Assembly: GCF_036173105.1 (NCBI RefSeq) | Contig: NZ_CP108053.1 | Coordinates: 5,270,001-5,334,000, forward strand | Reading direction: 5' to 3' | DNA from: Streptomyces sp. NBC_00287 | GTDB taxonomy: Bacteria > Actinomycetota > Actinomycetes > Streptomycetales > Streptomycetaceae | Length of the DNA stretch: 64,000 nucleotides | Shown: piece by piece, positions 33,729-42,250 of the stretch | Numbering within the stretch: position 1 is the stretch's first letter | How the letters are laid out: every line of letters begins with the position of its first letter | Program-made: the position numbers and the translations under genes | Notes under the pieces: model-generated | Databases searched by the model: none | What the model was told of the DNA's origin: nothing | What the model saw: the letters and a program-made list of their open reading frames with translations, nothing else

Positions 33729-34916
33729 ATGAGGTTTCACGGGTCGAGGGCGCTGCTGCTCGGGGCGGTGCTGCTTCTGCTGCCGGCCGCGTGCGGCACA
33801 GGGTCGACGGGCGGGCGCGCGGGAAGCTCTGCCGCGCCGTCCGCCACCACAGTGGCTGGAGTACCGCCGCCGCGCATACCGTCCGCTGTCGACCTCCCCG
33901 GCTGGTCCCACAGCCTCGGCTTCGCCGCCGACGGCTCCGGCTTCGCGCTGCTCGCGCAGTGCACCGGCGTGCGGTGCGAGCAGCATGTGGCCGTCCTCGA
34001 CAAGGGCGCCCGGCGCTGGCGCCTGGGCACATCACCGCTGCCGGACGTCACCGGCGACCGGGGCATCACCGCCGGTCTCACCGTCCTCGGGCCGGGCCGC
34101 GCCGTCATCATCGACCAGAGCGAGGACTGGCGGCGGCCCGCGCCGACCTGGTTCACCGGGGACAACGGCCTTACCTGGAAGCGGGGTTCGACCGAGCCGA
34201 AGGGCCGCACGGCCACCGTCCCCGAGGGCGCCCTCATGACCGGGGAGTGTCTGGAGCTGGAGTCCGACCTCAGCTACTGCACCCGCAACCGGCTGCTCGT
34301 CGTCCTGCCCGACACCGGCGAACATCGCGTCCTGGAGCGGCAACCACCCCTGAAGGGCATCCTCGCCCCGTCCGGTGACGTATCCCGTGACGCGCTCTTC
34401 GTCTCCGGCTGGGACGACTCCGGCCGTCCGGCCCTGGCCAAGAGCGAGGACCGCGGCCGCACTTGGGAGGTGACCCGCCTGACCGAGCCCGGGAAGGACA
34501 GCTGGGGCTTCCGCGTGGTCGCCGGAGGCGGCCGCCTGTACGCCGCCCAGCCGGGCCAGCTCATGGACGAGGAGGTGAAGAACGGCCTGCACGCGATCCA
34601 CACCAGCACCGACGGCGGCAGCACCTGGACCCGCGTCTGGTCCTACCGCAAGGGCGTCGAGCCCCTGTCGATCCTCGGCGACCTCGTCGTGGCCACCGAC
34701 GGCAGCGTCACGGTGTACGGCGAGACCGGCATCTGGCGCAGCACCGACGGCGCCCGAACCTTCCGCTCGGCCGGCGGCGCCCGCGCCCCGGCGGGCTCGA
34801 CGACCCACACCCCGCTCGGCTGGCTGTGGAACGACAGCTACGGCAACGGGGAGTACCGCATATCGGCGGACGGGGCGCGGTGGCACGACTTCACCCTGGG
34901 AGGGTCCGCTCAGTGA
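33729..34916 (+). CDS. Lipoprotein with BNR/Asp-box repeats
   Basis: A 395-residue protein with a signal peptide and lipobox LPAAC (Cys about 22). It then carries several Asp-box (BNR) repeats typical of beta-propellers: FTGDNGLTWKRG, SEDRGRTWEV, STDGGSTWTR and STDGARTF. Such propellers occur in sialidases and in photosystem II assembly factor-like proteins, but no sialidase active site is evident. It should be anchored outside the cell. The ATG is preceded by GGGGG. Its stop overlaps the 3' end of the convergent gad gene by 7 bp. Confidence 0.82.
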   Translation: MRFHGSRALLLGAVLLLLPAACGTGSTGGRAGSSAAPSATTVAGVPPPRIPSAVDLPGWSHSLGFAADGSGFALLAQCTGVRCEQHVAVLDKGARRWRLGTSPLPDVTGDRGITAGLTVLGPGRAVIIDQSEDWRRPAPTWFTGDNGLTWKRGSTEPKGRTATVPEGALMTGECLELESDLSYCTRNRLLVVLPDTGEHRVLERQPPLKGILAPSGDVSRDALFVSGWDDSGRPALAKSEDRGRTWEVTRLTEPGKDSWGFRVVAGGGRLYAAQPGQLMDEEVKNGLHAIHTSTDGGSTWTRVWSYRKGVEPLSILGDLVVATDGSVTVYGETGIWRSTDGARTFRSAGGARAPAGSTTHTPLGWLWNDSYGNGEYRISADGARWHDFTLGGSAQ

Positions 34917-36303
34917 TGGAAGGCGGTGGCCTGCCCGGCGTCGCGCCCCAAGGGGCGTGGCTGGCGCCGGAGTTCCGGCAGCAGGCGTTGCAGATCGTCC
35001 ATGAGCAGCGCCGCGAGGTCCGTCGAGAAGCCGTTGCGGCACACCACCCGCAGCACGGACAGGTCCTCCCGGTTCGGCGGGAAGGTGTACGCGGGCACCA
35101 GCCAGCCGTGCTCACGCAGCCTGCGGGAGACGTCGAAGACGTCGTACGCCTTCACGTCGGGCGCCGTGGTGAAGCGAAGACGGGCAACTGGTCGCCCCGG
35201 GTGAGCAGTTCGAAGTCACCGAGGGACTCGATCTGCCCGGCGAGACGGCTCGCGACATCCCGGGAGGCCTGCTGCACGGCCCGGTAGCCCTCGCGGCCCA
35301 GCCTGAGGAAGGTGTAGTACTGCGCGACGACCTGGGCGCCGGGCCGGGAGAAGTTCAGCGCGAAGGTCGGCATGTCCCCGCCCAGGTAGTTCACGCGGAA
35401 CACGAGTTCCTCGGGCAGCGCCGCCTTGTCGCGCCACAGCGCCCAGCCGACACCCGGGTAGACCAGCCCGTACTTGTGCCCGGAGGTGTTGATCGACGCC
35501 ACGCGCGGGAGACGGAAGTCCCACACCAGGTCCTCGTCGAGGAAGGGCGCGACCATGGCCCCGGAGGCGCCGTCCACATGGACCGGGATGTCGAGTCCGG
35601 TGCGTTCCTGGAGGGCGTCCAGGGCGGCGCACAGGTCGGCGATGGGTTCGTAGGACCCGTCGAAGGTGGAGCCGAGGATGCCCACGACCCCGATGGTGTT
35701 CTCGTCGCACAGCTCGGCCGCCGCCTGGGGGTCGAGGTGATACCGGCCGCCCTCCATGGGGACCAGTCGGGCCTCCACCTCCCAGAAGGTGCAGAACTTG
35801 TCCCAGCAGACCTGCACATTGACGCCCATGACCAGATTGGGGCGACCGCCCGTGTTCCGCTTGCTCCACCGGCGCTTGAGCGCCATCCCGGCGAGCATGC
35901 ACGCCTCGCTGGAGCCGGTCGTCGAACAGCCCACGGCGGCCGCCGGATCGGGGGCGTTCCACAGATCGGCGAGCATCGCCACACAGCGCCGCTCCAGCTC
36001 GGCGGTGCGTGGGTACTCGTCCTTGTCGATCATGTTCTTGTCCCGGCACTCCGCCATCAGCACCCCGGCCTGCGGCTCCATCCAGGTGGTGACGAAGGTG
36101 GCCAGATTCAGCCGGGCGTTGCCGTCCAGCATCAGTTCGTCGTGGACGAGCTGGTAGGCGGTCATCGGCGGCACCGGGCTGTCCGGGAGCCGGTGCTGGG
36201 GTGGGGCCTCGGTCATGCCGCCGACCGGATTGGCCTGCCCGTGGAAGGGGTTGACGGACACGGGGCGGTCGTCGAGCCGGGCGGGTCCTTTGTGCAGTGC
36301 CAT
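34910..36303 (-). pseudogene. gadB: Glutamate decarboxylase, frameshifted near the C-terminus
   Basis: A PLP-dependent glutamate decarboxylase read in two frames. Frame 1 (36303-35152) contains the substrate and PLP parts, TTGSSEACMLAGMALKRRW, HVDGASGAMVAPFLDED, and the PLP lysine in INTSGHKYG (about Lys276). After LPVFA it goes out of frame. The rest (VKAYDVFDVSRRLREHGWL to the C-terminus) continues in a second frame to 34910. Inserting one base near 35174 (GCTTC read as GCNTTC) restores a normal-length protein of about 464 residues. So there is a single-base deletion, either a real inactivating change or a sequencing error. The gene follows the ClC-type channel gene by 26 bp and was probably in one operon with it, a plausible acid-resistance pair. 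Confidence 0.9.
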
Positions 36304-36329
36304 CGAAGTCTCCTAGCGGATCGGGGGGT

Positions 36330-37613
36330 TCAGCGGACCGGGGTGCCGTCTGCGCGCAGCTGCATCTGGGGGCGGCCGGTCACCAGCAGCCAGGCGGGCA
36401 GGGACGCGATGCACAGCAGCGCGATGACGTCGGGGGAGGACACGAGGATCGCGGCGACGAACAGGCTCACCCAGCCCTGCCGGGTGACGGCGAGCAGCAC
36501 TCCGAGGACGGCCGCCGCGACCCCGACCGCCGGATGCACCTCCGGCACCAGGGCGTGGGCACACAGACCGAGGGCCGTCCCGACGAACACGGCCGGGAAG
36601 ATCCGCCCGCCGCGGAAGCCGCAGCAGGCGGCGACGAGCAGCGCGGCCAGTTTCACCACCGCCATCCCCGCGAACTCGCCCGCCGACCAGCCCTCGGGAT
36701 CGGCCGCCAGCTCCCCGACCTCCTCCAGCCCCTTGAAGAGCGTCAGATGGCCTCCCAGGGCCCCCAACAGCCCCAGAACGAGCCCGCCCAGCGGAAGCAT
36801 CAGCATCGGGTGCCGCAGCCGGGCGAAGGCGGCGTGGACGTACGGGAAGGCGTACACGGCGGCCATGGCGAGCAGCGCGCCCGCCGAGGCGATCACCAGC
36901 GCTGCCAGGAGATCGCCCCAGCCGGGGCGCCCGAAGGCCGGCAGATCGAGGTCGAAGGTGGGATGTGCCAGCAGCGTGGTGGTGATCGCCCCGGCGGCGG
37001 CCGCGATGAGCGGCGCGAAGACGTTGTCCCACAGCGCCCCCTTCACCTGCCGCCCGGCCAACGCCTCCGAGATCACCAGCGCCGCCGCCACCGGCGTACC
37101 GAACAGCGCGCCGATCGTCGCGGCCTCCGCCAGCACCGTCCACAACCCGCCCGGCGCCCGGGGCAGGAACCGGTGCCCGAGCCAGAAGGCGAGGCTCACA
37201 TTGACGGCGATGATCGGGTTCTCCGGGCCCAGGCTCGGCCCGCCCGCGAGCATCAGAGCGGTCGCCACCAGCAGCCCCGGCAGGACGACAGGCGGCAGTA
37301 CGGGCGCGTCCAGACCCGTGGTGGCCGGATCGGGCCCCGCGTGCCCGGGCGCCTTCCACACCACCAGACCGACGGCCACCCCGGTCGCGGTCAGCATGAC
37401 CAGCATCCACAGCACGGAGTAGCGGCCCACGCCCAGCGCGTCGGGCAGGTCCTGCCAGAGCACGTCCTGGAAGGCCTCGGCCGCCTCGCTCACCCCGAGG
37501 AAGAGCAGGGCGGCACCCACGCCCACCACCAGGGCGGGGAGGATCAGCGGCAGCAGGGCGCGCGCCGGAGCGGCGGGCGCCTGCGGCGCGGTGTCCTGGG
37601 GCACGGGGGCCAC
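36330..37613 (-). CDS. ClC-family chloride channel/transporter (YfeO-like)
   Basis: A 427-residue polytopic membrane protein of the ClC family. Conserved selectivity regions are GPSLGPENPIIAVN and GFRGGRIFPAVFVGTALG. The total of about 11 hydrophobic helices and the spacing fit a prokaryotic ClC, closer to the YfeO branch than to ClcA. ClC exchangers in enteric bacteria support glutamate-dependent acid resistance by shunting charge, which suits its position directly upstream of gad. The start at 37613 is not far from a large perfect palindrome at 37632-37649, a likely operator. Confidence 0.9.
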   Translation of the reverse strand: MAPVPQDTAPQAPAAPARALLPLILPALVVGVGAALLFLGVSEAAEAFQDVLWQDLPDALGVGRYSVLWMLVMLTATGVAVGLVVWKAPGHAGPDPATTGLDAPVLPPVVLPGLLVATALMLAGGPSLGPENPIIAVNVSLAFWLGHRFLPRAPGGLWTVLAEAATIGALFGTPVAAALVISEALAGRQVKGALWDNVFAPLIAAAAGAITTTLLAHPTFDLDLPAFGRPGWGDLLAALVIASAGALLAMAAVYAFPYVHAAFARLRHPMLMLPLGGLVLGLLGALGGHLTLFKGLEEVGELAADPEGWSAGEFAGMAVVKLAALLVAACCGFRGGRIFPAVFVGTALGLCAHALVPEVHPAVGVAAAVLGVLLAVTRQGWVSLFVAAILVSSPDVIALLCIASLPAWLLVTGRPQMQLRADGTPVR

Positions 37614-37631
37614 GATAAGCGGGCAAACCGG

Positions 37632-37649
37632 TCAATACGGCCGTATTGA
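37632..37649. promoter_or_regulatory. 18-bp perfect palindrome before the ClC-gad operon
   Basis: TCAATACGGCCGTATTGA is a perfect palindrome, centred 28 bp upstream of the ClC start and 77 bp upstream of tipA. It is distinct from the TipA-type repeat 12 bp further right. It is a strong candidate operator for an unknown dimeric repressor. Confidence 0.7.
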
Positions 37650-37655
37650 AAGGGC

Positions 37656-37677
37656 TTGCACCTCACGTGGCGTGAGG
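37656..37677 (+). promoter_or_regulatory. tipA promoter with TipA-type inverted repeat
   Basis: TTGCACCTCACGTGGCGTGAGG: the -35-like TTGCAC (start about 37656) runs into the inverted repeat CCTCACG-TGG-CGTGAGG (37661-37677). The S. lividans tipA promoter is known for the same TTGCACCTCACGT arrangement, bound by TipAL. Binding and autoregulation here are inferred by analogy. Confidence 0.8.
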
Positions 37678-37716
37678 ATTCACCGTGGAGTGCGTACCGA
37701 GAAGGGAGCGGACGAA

Positions 37717-38487
37717 GTGAGCTACTCCGTGGGACAGGTCGCGGGCTTCGCCGGAGTGACGGTGCGCACGCTGCACCACTACGACGACATAGGCCTGCTC
37801 GTCCCCAGCGAGCGCAGCCACGCGGGCCACCGGCGCTACAGCGACGGCGACCTCGACCGGCTGCAGCAGATCCTGTTCTACCGGGAGCTCGGCTTCCCGC
37901 TCGACGAGGTCGCCGCCCTGCTCGACGATCAGGCCGCCGGAAAAGCAGACCCGCGCGCGCATCTGCGCCGCCAGCACGAGCTGCTGACCGCCCGGATCGA
38001 GAAGCTGCAGAAGATGGCGGAGGCCGTGGAGCAGGCCATGGAGGCACGCAAGATGGGCATCAACCTCACCCCCGAAGAGCGCTTCGAGGTCTTCGGCGAC
38101 AACGACCCCGAGCAGTACGCCGAAGAGGCGGAGGCACGCTGGGGCAACACGGAGGCGTATGCCGAGTCACAGCGCCGCGCGGCGAACTACACCAAGGACG
38201 ACTGGAAGCGCATGCAGGCCGAGGGGGCCGAGTGGGGCGAGCGCTACAAGGCCCTGATGACCGCAGGTGAGCGGCCGGCCGGCGAGGTGGCCATGGACAT
38301 GGCCGAGGAGCACCGCCGGTACCTCGGCAATTGGTTCTACGACTGCCCGTACGAGATGCACCAGTGCCTGGGGGACATGTACGTCGCCGACGAACGCTTC
38401 ACGGCGTTCTACGACGCCATGCACCCGGGCATGGCGGAACACCTGCGGGACGCGATCAAGGCGAACGCCGCCCGCCACACGGCGTGA
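37717..38487 (+). CDS. tipA: TipA, thiopeptide-responsive MerR-family regulator
   Basis: A 256-residue MerR-type activator. The N-terminus (SYSVGQVAGFAGVTVRTLHH, YDDIGLLVPSERSHAGHRRY) is the DNA-binding domain, then a coiled-coil linker, and from about residue 113 the TipAS antibiotic-binding domain (MGINLTPEERFEVFGD). The Cys that captures thiopeptides is in FYDCPYEMHQCLG. In S. lividans a second, internal start gives free TipAS; the equivalent ATG is at 38053. The GTG at 37717 follows AAGGGAG. It probably activates its own promoter and multidrug responses when thiopeptides are bound. Confidence 0.95.
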   Translation: MSYSVGQVAGFAGVTVRTLHHYDDIGLLVPSERSHAGHRRYSDGDLDRLQQILFYRELGFPLDEVAALLDDQAAGKADPRAHLRRQHELLTARIEKLQKMAEAVEQAMEARKMGINLTPEERFEVFGDNDPEQYAEEAEARWGNTEAYAESQRRAANYTKDDWKRMQAEGAEWGERYKALMTAGERPAGEVAMDMAEEHRRYLGNWFYDCPYEMHQCLGDMYVADERFTAFYDAMHPGMAEHLRDAIKANAARHTA

Positions 38488-38510
38488 TCCCCCGGTCCGG
38501 GGAGTGCCCC

Positions 38511-38876
38511 CTACTCCCGGACCAGGACCACGGCCGTGCCGTACGCACACACCTCGGTGCCCACGTCCGCGGCATCGGTCACATCGAACCGGAAGGCCAG
38601 TACGCCATTGGCCCCACGCGCGCGTGCCTGCTCCACCAGGCGCTCCATGGCCTGGTTGCGGGTCTGCACGAGCGTCTTGGTGAGCCCCTTGAGCTCACCG
38701 CCGACCATCGACTTCAGCCCCGCTCCGATCTGACTGCCCAGATGCCGGGAGCGCACCGTCAACCCGAAGACCTCACCGATGACCTCCTGGACCCGGTGGC
38801 CGGGTACGTCGTTCGTGGTGACCACCAGGACGTCGGGCTGAGGGCCCTGTCCGCCGCCGTACTCATCGATACCCAT
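38511..38876 (-). CDS. YbjQ/UPF0145-family protein
   Basis: A 121-residue protein of the YbjQ (UPF0145) family. Signature parts: VLVVTTNDVPGHRVQEVIGE, TRNQAMERLVEQARARGANG and the C-terminal VCAYGTAVVLVRE. Members form pentamer-like assemblies of unknown role, sometimes called heavy-metal-binding domains. It is convergent with tipA (23 bp between stops). Confidence 0.85.
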   Translation of the reverse strand: MGIDEYGGGQGPQPDVLVVTTNDVPGHRVQEVIGEVFGLTVRSRHLGSQIGAGLKSMVGGELKGLTKTLVQTRNQAMERLVEQARARGANGVLAFRFDVTDAADVGTEVCAYGTAVVLVRE

Positions 38877-39026
38877 GGTTCACAGCTTGGTCCGGGCAGC
38901 CGCAAAGGGCATCCTGTGTGCGCCCATGGAACCTGGGCCTCCAGCGGTGCGTTGGTACTGGTGCCGCGTTGGTACTTTTGAGCAACCAGGCCCCACCCGA
39001 CCCCACCCCGCAGGAGCCACGAACCC

Positions 39027-39878
39027 GTGACCACGCTTGCGCTCGGCCCCGAGTGGCTCGATCCGAACTACCTGATCGAGACCTTCAGCCTCCCCGGCAT
39101 CCTGCTGATCGTCTTCGCCGAGTCCGGCCTCTTCGCGTTCCTGCCCGGTGACTCGCTGCTGTTCACGGCGGGCCTGTTCGTGGCCGAGGGGAACTACATC
39201 ACCCAGCCCCTGTGGCTGGTCTGCACCCTGATCGTGCTGGCCGCCGTCATCGGCGACCAGGTCGGCTACATGATCGGCAAGTTCTTCGGCCCGAAGCTCT
39301 TCAGCCGTCCCAACTCCAAGATCTTCAAACAGGAGAACCTGGAGAAGGCCCACGAGTTCATGGAGAAGTACGGCCCGAAGGCGATCGTGCTGGCCCGCTT
39401 CGTGCCCATCGTGCGCACCTTCGCCCCCATCGTGGCCGGCGCCGGCCGTATGAAGTACCGCACCTTCCTGACGTACAACATCATCGGTGGCATCGCCTGG
39501 GGCTCCGGCGTCACCCTCGCCGGCTACTGGCTCGGCCAGATCGACTTCATCAAGACCAACGTCGAGGCGATCCTCATCCTGATCGTCTTCGTCTCGGTCG
39601 TCCCGATCCTCATCGAGTACCTGCGCGAGCGTTCGAAGAAGAAGCGAGCGGCGGCCCAGACCCCGGTGGCCCAGCAGCCCCACCAGCAGCACCCTCAGAT
39701 GATGGACGACGCGACGACCCAGCTCCGCCGCATCGAGCCCACCGACGAGCCCCCGCAGCAGCAGTACTACGGCCAGCAGCAGCCCTACGCCCAGCAGTAC
39801 CCGCAGGGTTACGGCAACCAGCAGCAGTACGGCGGTCAGCAGAACGACCAGTACCCGTACAACAACCAGGGGTACTGA
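39027..39878 (+). CDS. DedA-family membrane protein with Gln/Tyr-rich tail
   Basis: A 283-residue protein. Residues 1-200 are a DedA/SNARE-associated domain: FAESGLFAFLPGDSLLFTAG, GDQVGYMIGKFFG, and the core ARFVPIVRTFAPIVAGAGRM. DedA proteins act as lipid scramblases/undecaprenyl-phosphate or membrane-homeostasis transporters. The last 80 residues are low complexity, with QQPYAQQYPQGYGNQQQYGG, predicted to be cytoplasmic and disordered. It is convergent with the ThrE-like gene. Confidence 0.92.
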   Translation: MTTLALGPEWLDPNYLIETFSLPGILLIVFAESGLFAFLPGDSLLFTAGLFVAEGNYITQPLWLVCTLIVLAAVIGDQVGYMIGKFFGPKLFSRPNSKIFKQENLEKAHEFMEKYGPKAIVLARFVPIVRTFAPIVAGAGRMKYRTFLTYNIIGGIAWGSGVTLAGYWLGQIDFIKTNVEAILILIVFVSVVPILIEYLRERSKKKRAAAQTPVAQQPHQQHPQMMDDATTQLRRIEPTDEPPQQQYYGQQQPYAQQYPQGYGNQQQYGGQQNDQYPYNNQGY

Positions 39879-39900
39879 GACGCCGACAGGGGGCGCGGGC

Positions 39901-41595
39901 TCAGAACCCCCGAGTCCGCTTCGCGGCCTTGCGCCCCTCCCCGGCCCCACCCGGAATCCGCAGGAACAGCCGCGAGATCTCCGACCCCAGATTCACCCCG
40001 ATGGCGATGGCCATGGCCAAAGACGCCGCCGTCGCCAACGACACCAACCCCTCGTCCACCTCGTTCTGAGCGATGGACAACAACCCGAAGTACGTGGCCG
40101 ATCCCGGCAGCAGGGGCCCGATCGCCGCGGTCGTGTACGGCAGCGCCGAAGCGAACCGGTACCGCGACAGCAACTGCCCGAACAGCCCCACCAGTCCCGC
40201 CGCCACGGCCGTAGAGGCAACCGGCGACAGGCCACCCGCGTAGTGCATGGCGCCGTACACCACCCACGCGACCCCGCCGTTCAGCGTCACCGCCAGCACG
40301 GTGGATCGTTCCTGCTGCAACAGCACCGCGAAGGTCAGCGACAGCAGCATCGACGCGCCGATCTGCCACAGCGGCCGCTCGGAGATGCTGAGCGCCGCGT
40401 CCGGGTTCAGCTCGGCGCCGAGGTTCACGCCGAAGTACAGGATGATCAGCACCCCGACAACGATCCCCACGAAGAAGTACATGACCTCCAGCAGGCGCGC
40501 GGCCGCGGTGATGTAGAAGCCGGTCAGACCGTCCTGCACACCCGCCACCAGCGCCCGTCCGGGCAGCAGCGCGAACAGCCCACCGGTGATCACGGCGGAC
40601 GCCTTCGCGTCCACGTGCGCGAGGTTCAGCGCGACGCCTATCGCGGCGGGCGGCATCGCGGCGACCGTGAACTGGTAGAACTCCGGCAGCCCCCGCCCCG
40701 CGCACAGCCACGCCAGCCGGTCCCCGAGCATCGCGCCGATCGCGGCGGCGATGAACACGATCACATCACCACCGACCAGCACCGAGGCTGCACCGGCCAG
40801 CAGCCCGCTCGCCGAGGTCAGCACCCAGGTCGGATAGGGATGCCGGTTACGGCGGATCTCCGCGAGCCGCCGGTAGGCGTCCTCAAGGGAGATATGGCTC
40901 TCCGGGTCGCTGAGGTCGTCCACCAGCCGGAACACGGCCGCGAGCCGCGTGTAGTCGGTCCCGCGCCGCCGTACCGTCCGCGAAGCCGTCACCGGATCGT
41001 CCACCAGCGACGGCTGGTAGGAGATCGACAGCAGCGTGAAGGTGACATTCGGCTCGCAGCGGTCCAGGCCGTACGACCGGCAGACCGCGAACATCGCCGC
41101 TTCGACGTCCTCCGCGCCCTCCCCGCCCGCCAGCAGCAGCTCGCCGATTCGCAGGGTCAGGTCGAGCACGCGCGGGACGGCCGGACCCTCCTCCTCGGTC
41201 TTGTGGACCCGCTCCGGCGCGGGCCGCTCGGCCACCGGCATGCGCAGCATCGTGCGCATCCGGTCCTGCCAGGGCACGTTCTTGGTGAGGCTGACCACGG
41301 GCACCCCGGTCGCCGGAGTGAACGCGGGCGGCGCGTCCTTGGCGTGGTAGGTCCTCGGCAGACTGAACGCCGACCCGTCCGGTTCTGCGGCAGGCCCCGG
41401 CGGTGCGTCAAAGCCGTCGGGGACGGCGAACTCGGAGGACGTCTCCGACTCGCTCCCGCCCTTGGGGACGGCGAGCCCTTGGGGAATGGCGAACTCGGAT
41501 GTGATCTCGGGGTCGAACGTGCCGGTCGCCTCGTCCGACTGCGGCTTGCGGTCCTCCGCGTCCGTCACTTGCGCAGCGCTCCCTGTACGACGCAT
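39901..41595 (-). CDS. ThrE-type threonine/serine exporter-like membrane protein
   Basis: A 564-residue protein. After a disordered N-terminal 150 residues, a YjjP-like part (about 155-390; LRIGELLLAGGEGAEDVE) is followed by a YjjB-like part with about five helices. The total of about ten helices matches the fused ThrE exporters of actinobacteria. It probably exports Thr, Ser or small acids. The ATG at 41595 has GAGG upstream; a GTG at 41568 with AGGGAG is also possible. It is transcribed leftwards, downstream of the terminator of ppa. Confidence 0.88.
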   Translation of the reverse strand: MRRTGSAAQVTDAEDRKPQSDEATGTFDPEITSEFAIPQGLAVPKGGSESETSSEFAVPDGFDAPPGPAAEPDGSAFSLPRTYHAKDAPPAFTPATGVPVVSLTKNVPWQDRMRTMLRMPVAERPAPERVHKTEEEGPAVPRVLDLTLRIGELLLAGGEGAEDVEAAMFAVCRSYGLDRCEPNVTFTLLSISYQPSLVDDPVTASRTVRRRGTDYTRLAAVFRLVDDLSDPESHISLEDAYRRLAEIRRNRHPYPTWVLTSASGLLAGAASVLVGGDVIVFIAAAIGAMLGDRLAWLCAGRGLPEFYQFTVAAMPPAAIGVALNLAHVDAKASAVITGGLFALLPGRALVAGVQDGLTGFYITAAARLLEVMYFFVGIVVGVLIILYFGVNLGAELNPDAALSISERPLWQIGASMLLSLTFAVLLQQERSTVLAVTLNGGVAWVVYGAMHYAGGLSPVASTAVAAGLVGLFGQLLSRYRFASALPYTTAAIGPLLPGSATYFGLLSIAQNEVDEGLVSLATAASLAMAIAIGVNLGSEISRLFLRIPGGAGEGRKAAKRTRGF

Positions 41596-41627
41596 TCCGT
41601 AGGCCTCAGTATGCGCACACGAAAGAA

Positions 41628-41659
41628 AACGGGCCGCACGCGTACGCGTGCGGCCCGTT
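41628..41659 (-). terminator. ppa terminator, 32-bp perfect palindrome
   Basis: Positions 41628-41659 are a perfect palindrome (16 bp each side; half-site AACGGGCCGCACGCGT). On the - strand it begins 14 bp after the ppa stop and is followed by TTTTCTTTC, so it is a classic intrinsic terminator. Confidence 0.9.
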
Positions 41660-41673
41660 AGCGGACTCGGGGC

Positions 41674-42180
41674 TCAGTGGCCGCCCTGGTCCTTGAAGCG
41701 CTTGTAGGACCGCTCGATCTCGGCCTCGGCCTCGGTACGGCCCACCCAGTCGGCACCCTCGACGGACTTGCCGGGCTCCAGGTCCTTGTAGACCTCGAAG
41801 AAGTGCTGGATCTCCAGGCGGTCGAACTCCGACACGTGGTGAATGTCGCGCAGGTGCTCCACGCGCGGGTCGTGCGCGGGCACGCACAGCAGCTTGTCGT
41901 CGCCGCCGGCCTCGTCCGTCATCCGGAACATGCCGATCGCACGGCACTGGATGAGGCAGCCGGGGAAAGTCGGCTCGTCCAGGATGACCAGGGCGTCCAG
42001 CGGGTCGCCGTCCTCGCCGAGGGTGTTCTCGACGAAGCCGTAGTCGGCCGGGTAACTGGTCGAGGTGAAGAGGCGACGGTCCAAGCGGATCCGACCGGTC
42101 TCGTGGTCCACCTCGTACTTGTTCCGCGAACCCTTCGGAATCTCGATCGTGACGTCGAACTCCACCGGTGGCTCCTCCAT
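41674..42180 (-). CDS. ppa: Inorganic pyrophosphatase
   Basis: A 168-residue family I soluble pyrophosphatase hydrolysing PPi to phosphate. Active-site segments are [35 protein letters not shown] and DHEVG-type metal ligands in [10 protein letters not shown], with the C-terminal [10 protein letters not shown]. The ATG at 42180 is preferred (an in-frame GTG at 42189 would add three residues). Divergent from dacB with a 70-bp gap. It is an essential housekeeping gene. Confidence 0.96.
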   Translation of the reverse strand: MEEPPVEFDVTIEIPKGSRNKYEVDHETGRIRLDRRLFTSTSYPADYGFVENTLGEDGDPLDALVILDEPTFPGCLIQCRAIGMFRMTDEAGGDDKLLCVPAHDPRVEHLRDIHHVSEFDRLEIQHFFEVYKDLEPGKSVEGADWVGRTEAEAEIERSYKRFKDQGGH

Positions 42181-42250
42181 GATCAGCACATAGTTCTGGT
42201 GATTAAGTGTCCCTCACGCAGGTGTGTGATCGCGAAAGGGGCTGGTGGTC

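Noticed and set aside
34910-35155. A separate 81-residue gene at the end of gad
   Set aside because: Its sequence is the normal C-terminus of glutamate decarboxylase, so it is part of a frameshifted gene.
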